Shown piece after piece: positions 9,069 through 17,684 of a stretch of DNA of 44,199 bases (positions within the stretch are counted from its first letter, which is position 1; every line of letters starts with the position of its first letter). The notes beneath the pieces were generated by a model. That model was not told where the DNA came from, did no database searches, and saw only the letters and a program-made list of their open reading frames with translations. This DNA is from Silicimonas sp. (GTDB taxonomy: Bacteria; Pseudomonadota; Alphaproteobacteria; Rhodobacterales; Rhodobacteraceae), in the NCBI GenBank assembly GCA_022820365.1, contig JAJEFO010000099.1:1-44199 (forward strand), in the 5' to 3' direction. Made by a program: the position numbers and the translations under genes.

Positions 9069-9797
9069 ATGCAAGTCATCCTTCTTGAACGCATCGCGAA
9101 GCTTGGCCAGATGGGCGACATTGTCTCGGTCAAGGACGGCTATGCACGCAACTTCCTGCTGCCGCAGAAAAAGGCGCTCTGGGCTTCCGAAGCCAACATC
9201 AAGCAGTTCGAGGAACAGAAGGTCCAGCTTGAAGCGCGGAACATCGAGACCCGCAAGGAAGCTGACGCGCTTGCCGGCAGGCTCGACGGCAAGCAGTTCA
9301 TCCTGATTCGACAAGCCTCCGACGGCGGCTCCCTCTACGGTTCGGTCTCGCCCCGTGATGCGGTTGAAGTCGTGGCGGAGGCCGGCTTTTCGCTCGACAG
9401 GCGCCAGGTGGCAATTGATGCGCCGATCAAGGAACTAGGCGTGCACAGCGTGGCCATCTCGCTTCATCCGGAAGTGGAGGTTCAGATCCAGTTGAACGTG
9501 GCCCGATCCGAGGGCGAAGCCGAACTCCAGGCCAAGGGCATCGACATCGCCGAGCGGGCGGCCCTGGACGAGGCCGAGGTCGAGCTCGAAATTTCTGAAC
9601 TCTTTGACGAAATCGGCACCGCCGAGCTCGACGAGTTGCAGAATATGGGCGATCCCGAAGCCGAGGAAGAGCCGAAAGCAGCTGCTTCCGAGGCAACCGG
9701 GCCGGAACCGGGTGCAACCGGCGGCACCCCTGCGGACGATTCAGCGGGCAGCGAACAGGAAGCCGGCGCCGACGAGGGCAAGGCAGCGGGAAGCTGA
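9069..9797 (+). CDS. rplI: 50S ribosomal protein L9 with a long acidic C-terminal tail
   Basis: A 242-residue L9, clearly longer than the usual 150 or so. The N-terminal rRNA-binding domain is typical ([17 protein letters not shown], then [18 protein letters not shown]), followed by the connecting helix and the C-terminal domain with [15 protein letters not shown] and the [17 protein letters not shown] strand, ending near residue 150. About 90 further residues are rich in Glu, Asp, Ala and Gly and probably disordered. Many alphaproteobacterial L9 proteins carry acidic tails, and this one is at the long end. It ends the ribosomal operon; no clear intrinsic terminator was seen in the next 135 bases. 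Confidence 0.96.
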   Translation: MQVILLERIAKLGQMGDIVSVKDGYARNFLLPQKKALWASEANIKQFEEQKVQLEARNIETRKEADALAGRLDGKQFILIRQASDGGSLYGSVSPRDAVEVVAEAGFSLDRRQVAIDAPIKELGVHSVAISLHPEVEVQIQLNVARSEGEAELQAKGIDIAERAALDEAEVELEISELFDEIGTAELDELQNMGDPEAEEEPKAAASEATGPEPGATGGTPADDSAGSEQEAGADEGKAAGS

Positions 9798-9932
9798 AGA
9801 TCCGTGCTGGGAAGATCGGGAACCGGCGACTGATCCGGAAGGCCTGATTCCGCATTGCTGGCGCAGGGCGCCTGGATTTGCGGTCCGCGAGGGCCGATTG
9901 CATGGCGCGAGGCTTCAGCATAGCCTTCCGCC

Positions 9933-10607
9933 ATGTGCGGACGGTTCGCCCTGACCCTGCCCCATGAGGCCATGGCCGACCTTTTCCGTGCTGTTCCGGC
10001 GAATGATCTTCCGGAAACACCGAACTACAACGTCTGCCCGTCCGACAGCATACATGCTGTCACGCTGGAATACGGAATCAGGCGCCTCAGGCCGCTGCGA
10101 TGGGGCTTCCTTCCTCGTTGGTACAAGACGCCAACCGACGGGCCACTGCTCATCAACGCCCGCGCGGAATCCATTGCGCAAAAACCTGCCTTCAGGGAAG
10201 CGTGCCGCAGTCGTCGATGCCTCGTTCCGGCGACCGGATTTTATGAATGGACACGAGATTCGGACAACAACCGCCGGCCATGGTACATCTACCCGAAGTC
10301 AAATGGCGCGATGACATTCGCCGGCGTTTGGCAGGTTTGGGAACGAGGCGAATCGCCGATCGCCTCTTGCGCGATTGTCACGACATCCGCCAACAGGACG
10401 CTGTCCGGGATCCATCATCGCATGCCTGTCATTCTGAATGCGCAGGCCTGGCCGCTCTGGCTTGGGGAGGCCGGGAAGGGCGCTGCCGCAGCGATGAAGC
10501 CCGCGCCAGATGACGCCCTCCAGTTCCACAGGGTGGACACCAAGGTGAACTCCAGCCGCGCCAGCGGGGCAGAACTCATCCAGCCTGCTCCGGCGACCCC
10601 TCCCTGA
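9933..10607 (+). CDS. yedK: SOS response-associated peptidase family protein (SRAP, YedK/HMCES type)
   Basis: A 224-residue SRAP protein. Members shield abasic sites in single-stranded DNA by forming a covalent thiazolidine link through Cys2 after removal of the initiator methionine. All key residues are visible: C2 in MCGRFAL, N75 in LINARAES, E105 in TGFYEW and the His of the IHHRMP motif (about 161). The start is fixed because the catalytic Cys must be residue 2. The Shine-Dalgarno is poor. It stands alone between rplI and the convergent irr gene; no LexA-type site was noticed directly upstream. Confidence 0.93.
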   Translation: MCGRFALTLPHEAMADLFRAVPANDLPETPNYNVCPSDSIHAVTLEYGIRRLRPLRWGFLPRWYKTPTDGPLLINARAESIAQKPAFREACRSRRCLVPATGFYEWTRDSDNNRRPWYIYPKSNGAMTFAGVWQVWERGESPIASCAIVTTSANRTLSGIHHRMPVILNAQAWPLWLGEAGKGAAAAMKPAPDDALQFHRVDTKVNSSRASGAELIQPAPATPP

Positions 10608-10678
10608 AGGAACGTACTGGCGGGCGGCCCGGTGAACTTGCCAACCCGTTTGCGGTCCGGTGCCCGAACCCGGTGCGT

Positions 10679-11089
10679 TCAGGTCTTGCGAAGCCTGATG
10701 ACGACATCCACCTTCGATATCTCGGCGCCATGCGGCGCTCCGGGCAGACGGCGGATTTCCAGTTCATCCGCCGGCGCGTCCGAGAGGCGTCCTTCGTCTT
10801 CCCAGTAGAAATGCGGGTGGTCGTCGGTACGCGTGTCAAAGTAGCTCTTTGTGCCGTCGACCGTGATTTCCTGAAGCAGCCCGGCGTCACAGAACGCCCG
10901 AAGCGTATTGTAGACAGTTGCCAAAGACACTGCCTCACCGGCACTCCGCGCCGCTGAATGCAGGCTCTCGGCAGTGACGTGCCGGTTCTGGCCGTCGCCA
11001 ACAAGAAGTTCGGCCAGCACGGCCCGTTGCCGCGTCGGCCTGAGCCCCGCCTTGCCAAGCCACTCCGAACTGAGTTCGTGGAGCTTCAT
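10679..11089 (-). CDS. irr: Irr-type Fur-family iron/heme-responsive transcriptional regulator
   Basis: A 136-residue Fur-superfamily regulator. The winged-helix DNA-binding domain has LRPTRQRAVLAELLVGDGQ, HVTAESL and the recognition region SLATVYNTLRAFCDAGLLQEI. The C-terminal part keeps the Irr-type HPHFYWEDEG histidine motif but lacks the extra CxxC zinc sites of many Fur proteins. In Rhizobiales and Rhodobacterales Irr controls iron and heme genes, and irr often lies beside fabA as here, divergently. The start at 11089 (MKLHELSSEW) suits the family length; an in-frame ATG at 11149 would add 20 residues. A full-length Fur is unlikely given the size. Confidence 0.88.
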   Translation of the reverse strand: MKLHELSSEWLGKAGLRPTRQRAVLAELLVGDGQNRHVTAESLHSAARSAGEAVSLATVYNTLRAFCDAGLLQEITVDGTKSYFDTRTDDHPHFYWEDEGRLSDAPADELEIRRLPGAPHGAEISKVDVVIRLRKT

Positions 11090-11231
11090 GCCCGTCGTTC
11101 CAGTTCTCGCTTCCTCCTGAACATAGTAGAAGATCCCGTCCCTGTTCAATCGGATTCAGGCACCGTCACGACTTTACCCGCCGCCGCCGCCCTCGCATGA
11201 TCGGAGAATCATAAACGAACAAGGAGGTGTC

Positions 11232-11277
11232 TGTGGATAAGTTGAGCGCGGATTCCTGTGGAAAGGGATGTGGATAA
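11232..11277 (+). promoter_or_regulatory. Cluster of DnaA-box-like sites in the irr-fabA intergenic region
   Basis: TGTGGATAA, the exact complement of the consensus DnaA box TTATCCACA, occurs at 11232-11240 and again at 11269-11277, with a near copy TGTGGAAAG at 11257-11265, all in the same orientation. Two perfect 9-mers within 46 bases of GC-rich DNA are unlikely by chance. They could be DnaA-binding sites controlling fabA or irr, or titrating DnaA. No strongly AT-rich unwinding region adjoins them, so a replication origin is not supported. Confidence 0.4.
11233..11277 (+). CDS. Possible 14-residue leader peptide upstream of fabA
   Basis: A GTG at 11233 is preceded at five bases by a near-perfect Shine-Dalgarno AAGGAGG (11221-11227) and opens a frame [14 protein letters not shown] that stops at 11275-11277. 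The ribosome binding site is better than that of fabA itself, which starts with GTG at 11417. It overlaps the DnaA-box-like repeats exactly, so the repeats and the ORF may be alternative readings of one signal. No transcription evidence is available. Confidence 0.25.
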   Translation: MDKLSADSCGKGCG

Positions 11278-11416
11278 CCCGGATCGAGATCACCAAAGAA
11301 CCGCCGAAAGGACTGAATCCCCGCTTGACCTGAAACATGGATGCTTGCGCCACAATCATTGCCCCTGTTATTGGGCGGAACAAGTGATCGGCATCAATGT
11401 CAGGGGCAGTGCAAAC

Positions 11417-11926
11417 GTGACGGACTATCCGACATCTTTCGACAAAGAGGGCCTTTTGGCCTGCGCACGGGGCGAGCTATTTGGCCCCGGAAACGCGCAG
11501 TTGCCTGCGCCTCCGATGCTCATGATGGACCGGATCAACGAAATCAGCGGCGACGGCGGATCGCACGGCATGGGCCATGTCGTTGCCGAGTTCGACATCG
11601 GCCCCGATCTCTGGTTCTTCGACTGTCATTTCCCAGGCAACCCGATCATGCCAGGCTGCCTCGGCCTCGACGGTCTTTGGCAGTTGACGGGCTTCAACCT
11701 CGGATGGCGCGGATGGAAAGGCCGCGGATATGCGCTAGGCGTCGGCTCGGTCAAGCTCACCGGCATGGTGCGACCGGATCGCAAGCTGCTGAGGTACTTC
11801 GTTGACTTTACCAAGGCCGTGCAGACGCGTCGCCTGACCATGGGGGTTGCCGATGGCCGGGTGGAAGCGGACGGCGAGACGATATATGAAACGAAGGACA
11901 TGAAGGTTGCTCTTTCCGAGAGTTGA
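11417..11926 (+). CDS. fabA: 3-hydroxydecanoyl-ACP dehydratase/isomerase FabA
   Basis: A 169-residue FabA, the bifunctional enzyme that dehydrates 3-hydroxydecanoyl-ACP and isomerises the trans-2 to the cis-3 product, creating the double bond of unsaturated fatty acids. The active-site residues are H71 in [13 protein letters not shown] and D85 in CLGLDGLWQ. Family length is about 170. The start is a GTG at 11417 ([14 protein letters not shown]), which gives the standard length; the frame is open upstream to 11258 but that extension looks non-coding. It is followed 17 bases later by fabB, an arrangement typical of alphaproteobacteria. Confidence 0.96.
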   Translation: MTDYPTSFDKEGLLACARGELFGPGNAQLPAPPMLMMDRINEISGDGGSHGMGHVVAEFDIGPDLWFFDCHFPGNPIMPGCLGLDGLWQLTGFNLGWRGWKGRGYALGVGSVKLTGMVRPDRKLLRYFVDFTKAVQTRRLTMGVADGRVEADGETIYETKDMKVALSES

Positions 11927-11943
11927 CCAAGGGAGAAGCGCGC

Positions 11944-13164
11944 ATGCGTCGAGTCGTGATTACTGGCCTCGGCATTGTCTGCCCGATCGGCAACGACTGC
12001 ACCGAGGTTGCCGCCAGCCTGCGGGCTGGCCGGTCCGGAATCGCCTTTCAGCCGGACTATGCCGAGCATGGGTTCCGGAGCCAGGTTGCCGGCATACCGG
12101 ACATCGTGCTTGCGGACGTGATCGACAAACGCCAGTTGCGATTCATGGGGCCGACTGCCGCCTACGCCTATCTTGCCATGGAACAGGCAATCGCCGACAG
12201 CGGGCTTGAAGACGGCGACGTCTCCAACGAACGAACGGGGCTAGTTGCCGGTTCGGGAGGCCCTTCGACATCCAACTTCTTCACCGCGCACCAGACCGTT
12301 GTCGAAAAGGGCGCGCCTAAGCGGATGGGCCCGTTCATGGTGACCCGCTGCATGTCTTCGACCGTATCCGCCTGCCTCGCAACGCCGTTCAAGATCAAGG
12401 GGCTGAACTACTCGATCACGTCCGCGTGCTCCACCACGCTCCACTGCATCGGCAACGGCACCGAGCAGATCCAGTTGGGCAAGCAGGACATCGTCTTCGC
12501 CGGTGGCGGCGAGGAGGTCGACTGGACGCTCTCGTGCCTGTTCGACGCCATGGGCGCGATGAGCTCGAAGTATAACGACGTGCCAACCGAAGCCGCCCGC
12601 GCATTCGACGAATCCCGGGACGGTTTCGTCATTGGCGGCGGCGGCGGGATGATCGTTCTTGAGGAACTGGAGCACGCCAAGGCTCGCGGCGCCAGAATTT
12701 ATGCCGAAGTGACAGGGTACGGTGCAACGTCCGACGGCTTCGACATGGTCGCGCCGAGTGGCGAAGGCGGTGAACGGTCGATGCGAATTGCAACCTCGAC
12801 ATTGGGCGATCGCAAGGTGGACTACATCAATGCCCACGGCACATCGACGCCTGTCGGGGACGTGATCGAGGTCGAAGCGATTCGGCGTGTGTTCGGAGAG
12901 GATCACGCCCCGATCTCGTCGACCAAGTCGATGACAGGCCACTCGCTCGGCGCCGCTGGCGTGCACGAAGCCATCTATTCCCTTCTGATGATGGAAGGTG
13001 GCTTCATTGCGCCGTCAATCAACGTCAAGACGCTTGATCCGGCGCTCCGGCCCGCAGAGATCGTCACCCAAACGACGGAAACCGAGATTGACACAATTCT
13101 CTCGAACAGCTTTGGCTTCGGCGGCACGAACGCCTCCGTGGCGCTGAGCAAGTTTCACGGGTGA
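11944..13164 (+). CDS. fabB: Beta-ketoacyl-ACP synthase I FabB
   Basis: A 406-residue condensing enzyme that elongates the cis-3-decenoyl-ACP made by FabA. The Cys-His-His triad is visible: C162 in [13 protein letters not shown]298 in [11 protein letters not shown] and H333 in [11 protein letters not shown]. The C terminus has the [11 protein letters not shown] loop of this family. The ATG at 11944 follows GGGAGAAG and gives the standard opening [10 protein letters not shown]. The stop overlaps the GTG start of fabI (GTGA at 13161-13164), so the two are translationally coupled. Confidence 0.97.
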   Translation: MRRVVITGLGIVCPIGNDCTEVAASLRAGRSGIAFQPDYAEHGFRSQVAGIPDIVLADVIDKRQLRFMGPTAAYAYLAMEQAIADSGLEDGDVSNERTGLVAGSGGPSTSNFFTAHQTVVEKGAPKRMGPFMVTRCMSSTVSACLATPFKIKGLNYSITSACSTTLHCIGNGTEQIQLGKQDIVFAGGGEEVDWTLSCLFDAMGAMSSKYNDVPTEAARAFDESRDGFVIGGGGGMIVLEELEHAKARGARIYAEVTGYGATSDGFDMVAPSGEGGERSMRIATSTLGDRKVDYINAHGTSTPVGDVIEVEAIRRVFGEDHAPISSTKSMTGHSLGAAGVHEAIYSLLMMEGGFIAPSINVKTLDPALRPAEIVTQTTETEIDTILSNSFGFGGTNASVALSKFHG

Positions 13165-13967
13165 ATGCCGTGCCCGGACTGATGCAGGGAAAGCGCGGCC
13201 TGGTCATGGGCGTTGCAAACGACCGGTCGATCGCCTGGGGCATCGCAAGTGCGCTGGCAAACGAGGGCGCGGAGCTTGCGTTCTCCTACCAGGGAGAGGC
13301 CTTCGGCAGGCGGGTCGAGCCCCTCGCAGAAAGCGTCGGATCGGACATCCTGATCGATGTCGAGGTCACGGACGCGACCTCGGTCGAGGCGTGCTTTCGG
13401 ACGCTGCGGGAACGCTGGGGGCGGCTTGATTTCCTGGTCCATGCCATTGCCTATTCCGACAAGGCCGAGCTTTCCGGGCGATTCGTCGACACGAGCCGGG
13501 AAAACTTCCTGAATTCGCTGAACATTTCCTGCTACTCCTTTATCGAGATCGCCCGGCAGGCCGAAGTCCTGATGACGGGCGGAGGCACGCTTGTCACGCT
13601 GACGTACATGGGCTCGAACCGAGTCCAGCCGAACTACAACGTGATGGGAGTCGCCAAAGCGGCCCTTGAATCCGCTGTTCGCTACCTCGCGAACGATCTC
13701 GGACCCAAGGGCATAAGAGTCAACGCGATCAGTCCGGGTCCGATGAAGACTCTGGCCGGCGCAGCGATCGCGGGCGCGCGAAAGACCTACAAGACGATAG
13801 AGGCCAATGCGCCCCTGCGCGCGAACGCAACGCTTGAAGCGGTTGGCGGGACGGCGGTCTACCTTTGCTCTGACCAGGGCGCGTCAACGACCGGCGAGAT
13901 CATCCGCGTCGACGGCGGCTATCACGTGCTTGGAATGTACCAGGCCGACGGTGCGCAGGCCATGTAG
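13161..13967 (+). CDS. fabI: Enoyl-ACP reductase (NADH) FabI
   Basis: A 268-residue SDR-fold enoyl-ACP reductase completing the elongation cycle. The nucleotide-binding glycines are in [13 protein letters not shown], and the FabI catalytic pattern Tyr-x6-Lys is present as Y159-N-V-M-G-V-A-K166, with Y149 before it. The C terminus has [11 protein letters not shown] and [12 protein letters not shown]. The GTG start at 13161 overlaps the fabB stop; an ATG at 13182 is the alternative and would remove only seven residues. It ends the fabA-fabB-fabI operon. Confidence 0.96.
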   Translation: MNAVPGLMQGKRGLVMGVANDRSIAWGIASALANEGAELAFSYQGEAFGRRVEPLAESVGSDILIDVEVTDATSVEACFRTLRERWGRLDFLVHAIAYSDKAELSGRFVDTSRENFLNSLNISCYSFIEIARQAEVLMTGGGTLVTLTYMGSNRVQPNYNVMGVAKAALESAVRYLANDLGPKGIRVNAISPGPMKTLAGAAIAGARKTYKTIEANAPLRANATLEAVGGTAVYLCSDQGASTTGEIIRVDGGYHVLGMYQADGAQAM

Positions 13968-14126
13968 CACGGAAGGCCCTGACCCGGACCAGATCTTCAA
14001 AGTGCCGGAATCGGCGTCGGGGACCCTGACCATTGAATCCCCGAACCGACCGAGAATCTGCACATCGGCAAATGGTCAGCCAGCTTCCTGATCACGACGA
14101 GCGACGGCAACCAGGGGAGAGAGACA

Positions 14127-14146
14127 GGACGCCCAACGGGCGTTCC
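14127..14146. terminator. Possible terminator or stem-loop after fabI
   Basis: GGACGCCC and GGGCGTTCC flank a three-base loop and form a strong stem with one bulged base. It lies between the convergent fabI and the small membrane protein gene. There is no T-run on either side, so it may be a stabilising 3' hairpin rather than a true intrinsic terminator. Confidence 0.35.
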
Positions 14147-14215
14147 CGCTGGAAGACCTGCGATTGTAGCGACAGGACTGCCTGCCGGGATCCTCTCCTC
14201 AGCCGGGCCCTCGAC

Positions 14216-14401
14216 CTATGAACGACCGCCGATTTCCGAGGCGCCTTGCGCCACGATGTAGACCAAAATCGGCAGCACGATCATCTGCACGTCACTGCCG
14301 GACACGTTGGTGAAGTGGCCAATGAGCGCAATGATCAGGGCGATGATTGCGGCGACGCCTTTCTTCGACTTGAGCATGTCGGCGATTGGGGTGACGATCA
14401 T
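14216..14401 (-). CDS. Small two-helix membrane protein, holin-like
   Basis: A 61-residue protein with two hydrophobic stretches (about residues 14-29 and 38-53) linked by a short polar turn HFTNVSGSDVQ and a charged SKKG before helix 1. The start at 14401 is preceded by GAAAGGA. I do not recognise a named family with certainty; the size and layout resemble small holin-like or phage-derived membrane proteins seen in Rhodobacterales. No lysin or other phage gene is next to it. It is convergent with fabI. Confidence 0.6.
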   Translation of the reverse strand: MIVTPIADMLKSKKGVAAIIALIIALIGHFTNVSGSDVQMIVLPILVYIVAQGASEIGGRS

Positions 14402-14753
14402 GGCATTATCCTTTCTGATTCAAGCTTGACTCAGTCGGCGAACTGGCAACACTCGACAGAACGAACCTGCACTGAATCTAACGCCTAACGCCTCCTGCGT
14501 CTTCTTCTGCCACTCTGCGGATGCTCAAAACACACCTGTCTATCCGCAAGCACTGGTATTGAGGTGCTACAATTGCACAAGATGTGGATTCAGTCAAGAT
14601 CATAAGTAACGGTTTCAAGACACTGTTCGAAACCGTGGCAGACGTGACGCAAAGCGCCGAACACGTAGGGGAAGGGCGCTTGCGCGCAGACAGGCGAAGC
14701 GTCGGATTCGAAGTAGATTCCGAGACAAGCGTGTGTCCGAACTGCCCTGCTGA
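14402..14753. other. Intergenic region with no recognisable gene
   Basis: About 350 bases between the small membrane protein start and the truncated ORF. Short frames exist but none has convincing codon pattern or a ribosome binding site. It may contain the decayed 5' part of the following ORF and the promoter of the small membrane protein gene. Confidence 0.4.
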
Positions 14754-15056
14754 ACCCGGTCATTTGACGCACTCGGGACCAGACAGTGGATCGAGAATCT
14801 GAATGAATGCCACCCTGACGCGCTTGGCGGGAAGGTGCACTGTCTGCTATCGGCGACGAGTCAGGATTGGGTGCGCAAGGAATTTACGCGGGAGGACGCG
14901 GTGTTCTACAAACTCGAGGAATTTGCCATCGCGATCGCGGGTACCATTGAATACCCGTTCGCGTCAGAGCAGATGGTCCACAATGGCGAAGTGCTTGAAG
15001 CCATCACCCGTCCGACCGAGGATCGGTGCTCCATAGAGATCACCGAAAACGCATGA
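14754..15056 (+). pseudogene. 5'-truncated ORF coupled to the BKACE gene
   Basis: The frame is open from just after a stop at 14751-14753 to the TGA at 15054-15056, about 100 codons, and looks coding (for example WVRKEFTREDAVFYKLEEFA and IEYPFASEQMVHNGEVLEA). The only usual start codons in frame are a GTG at 14835 and none near the beginning, so the N terminus appears lost or frameshifted. I do not recognise the protein. Its stop overlaps the BKACE start (ATGA at 15053-15056), which suggests that an intact ancestor formed an operon with that gene. If GTG 14835 is real, it would be a functional 73-residue protein. Confidence 0.45.
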
Positions 15057-15886
15057 CACTGTCACGCCCCTTGCCCCTTCTGATGGTCGCGCCGAATGGC
15101 GCGCGGCGGGGCAAGGCAGACCACGAGGCGTTGCCGATCACGCTAGAGGAAACCGTTGAGACGGCCGTGGCTTGCCAAAAGGCCGGGGCGGACGGCTTGC
15201 ACCTGCATGTGCGCGACAAGGAAGGTAAGCACAGTCTCGACACGGGGCTGTACCGAGAGGCGATCTCTGCCCTCGAACACGCGGTGCCAAGCCTGTTCCT
15301 TCAGGTGACGAGCGAGGCGGCAGGTCGATACAGCGCCGACGCACAGCGAGCAATGATCCGCGAGTTGCGGCCACCCTCGGCATCCGTCGCACTTCGCGAG
15401 ATGCTCTGTGCCAGCACCGAAGTTGACAACGCGCGGGCATTCTACTCATGGGCCCAGGACAATGGGGTCGACGTGCAACACATTGTGTACACGGCGGAGG
15501 AGTTGCGCTGGCTGCTAGAATGCATCGACCAAGAGGTGGTTCCAGGCACGCATCACCAGTTGCAACTCGTGCTCGGATCGTACGCAGGATCAGTGCTTCC
15601 TCGCCCATGCGATCTTGAAGCCTATCTGGCACCGCTGAACGCACGAAGTGCCGATCTGACACTCGACTGGATGGTTTGCGCCTTCGGTTCGACTGAAACG
15701 GCCTGCCTGGCGCATGCTGCAGCCCTTGGTGGCAAGGTGCGTGTCGGGTTCGAGAACTCGCTCTGGAATGCAGACGGAACCTTGGCGCGTGACAATGCCG
15801 CACGCGTGGCGGAGGTTTGTGCCGTGCTTGACGAAATTGCGTCAGTCCACAAGGCGGGTCAGACCTTGTCCCCCGGCGACAGATGA
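15053..15886 (+). CDS. Beta-keto acid cleavage enzyme family protein (BKACE, DUF849)
   Basis: A 277-residue TIM-barrel protein of the BKACE family, zinc enzymes that condense a beta-keto acid with acetyl-CoA and cleave it to acetoacetate and a CoA ester. The metal-binding HxH is H50-L-H52 in GLHLHVRD, with R54 beside it; a late conserved glutamate is E234 in VGFENSLWNADG. The start at 15053 overlaps the preceding ORF stop. The substrate among BKACE types (beta-ketoadipate, dehydrocarnitine, 3-keto-5-aminohexanoate and others) cannot be decided. The 3' end overlaps the convergent cupin gene by 28 bases. Confidence 0.85.
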   Translation: MTLSRPLPLLMVAPNGARRGKADHEALPITLEETVETAVACQKAGADGLHLHVRDKEGKHSLDTGLYREAISALEHAVPSLFLQVTSEAAGRYSADAQRAMIRELRPPSASVALREMLCASTEVDNARAFYSWAQDNGVDVQHIVYTAEELRWLLECIDQEVVPGTHHQLQLVLGSYAGSVLPRPCDLEAYLAPLNARSADLTLDWMVCAFGSTETACLAHAAALGGKVRVGFENSLWNADGTLARDNAARVAEVCAVLDEIASVHKAGQTLSPGDR

Positions 15887-16332
15887 GGAACGGTCCTGCC
15901 CGCATCCGTGAATGGCAGTGTGACCTCAACTGCGGCATGGAACCACAGTATCTTCAGATGACATCCACGGATGTTCACAATGCGACGGGGCGAACAGGCC
16001 GGAATGAAGCGGGTGACCATGGGTTCCGGTTCGGACTGAACTACGGCGCCTTCGACCAAGACCCGGCCTTCGAGGATCGTGACTTGTTTGCCGCAGTTGT
16101 GGCGGTGCATGGGTGGCGCGGAGCCGGCTGGAATCGCGATCGCGACCGTCGCGAACGGCGGAGCCTCCACGCGCTCGCTTCCGACAGTCGGTCTGGTCTC
16201 GACACCGTCGTCCTGTGCAAAGTGCAGGATCGACGCATAAGGAACGATAGCTGCTTCGGAAGTGGAGATGTTCGTGCGTGGAAATCTCGTGCACGAGACT
16301 GCAGTGACATGGCGGTTAGTCGAGCCATGCAT
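15859..16332 (-). CDS. Cupin-domain protein with a degenerate second metal motif
   Basis: A 157-residue protein whose second half is a single cupin barrel. Motif 1 reads APPMHRHNCGKQVTILEG, with H76, H78 and Q83 where Glu is usual. Motif 2 reads IPACSPRRIVN, with Arg116 where the metal-binding His normally stands. It may therefore bind metal weakly or act as a sensor or binding protein. The first 55 residues show no known domain; no later ATG lies before the barrel, so the start at 16332 is kept, with GGGGG upstream. It is divergent from the AEC permease, and a shared promoter region of about 40 bases makes a functional link plausible. Confidence 0.65.
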   Translation of the reverse strand: MHGSTNRHVTAVSCTRFPRTNISTSEAAIVPYASILHFAQDDGVETRPTVGSERVEAPPFATVAIAIPAGSAPPMHRHNCGKQVTILEGRVLVEGAVVQSEPEPMVTRFIPACSPRRIVNIRGCHLKILWFHAAVEVTLPFTDAGRTVPHLSPGDKV

Positions 16333-16373
16333 GGAACCCCCAAAGGCAGCGAAACAACCGGAAGCGGGATCAG

Positions 16374-17264
16374 GTGCCAGGCGAGATCTTGAACATCATC
16401 GCCCCGGTCCTCGCAATTGCCGGGATTGGGTTTCTCCTGGAATTTCGCGGCATCGGATTCCATTCCGAAACGCTCACCCGGCTTTCAATGCTGATCGGAA
16501 CGCCGTCCTTGGTGTTCTCGTCCTTGACAAGCACTGCCCTGCCCGATGATTCGCTTGGCCGCATCTTGGCGATCAGTTCAGCTGCGTTTCTTGTGGCCGG
16601 TGCGCTGGCCATGGCTGCGCTTCTTGTCCTGCGCCTGAATTGGCGGACATTTCTGTCGCCCCTGTCGATTCCCAATGCTGGAAATGCCGGGCTGCCAATC
16701 GTCTTTTTCGCCTTTGCCGAACCGGGACTGGCGATCGCTGCGGCATTCTACTTCGTGGCCACGCTGGTGCAGTACACGGTTGTCCCCGCCGTCGTAACAG
16801 GCGATCCAGGCCTTCGGAAACCGCTGCGCCTGCCGTTGGTTTGGGCAGTCGTGGCGGTGCTCCTGTTCCGAATCACCGATCTGCCGATCCCGGCTGTCGT
16901 CGCCGACGTGACCGCGCTTCTCGGCGGAATCATGATCCCGGTGATGCTGATCTTGCTCGGGAGTGCTCTGGCGCGGCTGAAGGTCGACGATATCGGAAAG
17001 TCGACATTGCTTGCAGGCGTAAGACTTGCGGTCGGCATAGCTACCGGTCTGACGCTGATCGCTGTCTTCAACCTCGAAGGCGTGGAAGCTGGCGCGATCT
17101 TTCTGCTGTCCGCCATGCCCTCTGCGCTGATCACCTACGTGATCGCCGAACACTATGGCCGCGACCCAGAGCGTGTGGCCGGGCTTGTTGTCAGCTCCAC
17201 CGTTTTGAATTTCGCATGCCTGCCGTTACTGATTGCGGCCGCGATCCGACTTGCCGGAATGTAG
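16374..17264 (+). CDS. AEC family transporter (auxin efflux carrier-like permease)
   Basis: A 296-residue polytopic membrane protein with about ten hydrophobic segments arranged as two five-helix halves. The AEC signatures are visible: PNAGNAGLPIVFFAFAEPG in the first half and the GGIMIPVMLILLGSALARL segment opening the second. Bacterial AEC proteins export or import small organic anions such as malonate or malate. The start is GTG 16374 (MPGEILNIIAPVL), since the first helix begins immediately. It lies among BKACE, cupin and DapA-like genes, suggesting a role in keto-acid or organic-acid traffic; that is inference. Confidence 0.85.
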   Translation: MPGEILNIIAPVLAIAGIGFLLEFRGIGFHSETLTRLSMLIGTPSLVFSSLTSTALPDDSLGRILAISSAAFLVAGALAMAALLVLRLNWRTFLSPLSIPNAGNAGLPIVFFAFAEPGLAIAAAFYFVATLVQYTVVPAVVTGDPGLRKPLRLPLVWAVVAVLLFRITDLPIPAVVADVTALLGGIMIPVMLILLGSALARLKVDDIGKSTLLAGVRLAVGIATGLTLIAVFNLEGVEAGAIFLLSAMPSALITYVIAEHYGRDPERVAGLVVSSTVLNFACLPLLIAAAIRLAGM

Positions 17265-17684
17265 ATTCATGCCTTCGCCATGCGCGAAGCGGCGAATGAA
17301 ACGGCGGAATCTCCGATATCACTGTGCCCGCCTGTTCGGCGCTCTCCACCATTTCGAAATTGCGATTGACCATCGGCATGTTCCCGTGCCCGTGGCATGA
17401 CGCCATCTCGCGGATCGGATTGAATTACCTTTCGGGTCGGGCGAACCGGTCACGCGGCGCGAAGTCGTGCGCGACCGCCATCGGCCTTTTTGCGTACATC
17501 ACATCGGACCGTGCCGCAGAAGGCAACGCCTGTTGCAAGGGGTCGGTTCATCTTGTTCTGCCATGGCTGATGCTGAACCAGATTCAGCATTCCCCTTGCC
17601 AAATCACGACCTGGCCCAAAGGTCTGTCTCGGCGCCTCCTCGCCCAGTCTGCGCATCGCGCCGGTCGCCTTGCCCCAGCCATCG
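17265..17684. other. Gap with no recognisable gene
   Basis: About 420 bases between the AEC permease and the convergent DapA-like gene. Several short frames overlap on both strands without family resemblance. A short inverted element GCTGAA...TTCAGC lies near 17571-17586. It may be decayed coding sequence, but I cannot assign it. Confidence 0.4.

Noticed and set aside
11207-11300. Replication origin between irr and fabA
   Set aside because: Only two perfect DnaA boxes and no AT-rich unwinding region or usual origin neighbours. Kept only as a possible DnaA-binding cluster.
17555-17600. Short palindrome around GCTGAATCTGGTTCAGC
   Set aside because: A single small inverted repeat with no second copy, no element ends and no gene context to support a mobile or regulatory call.
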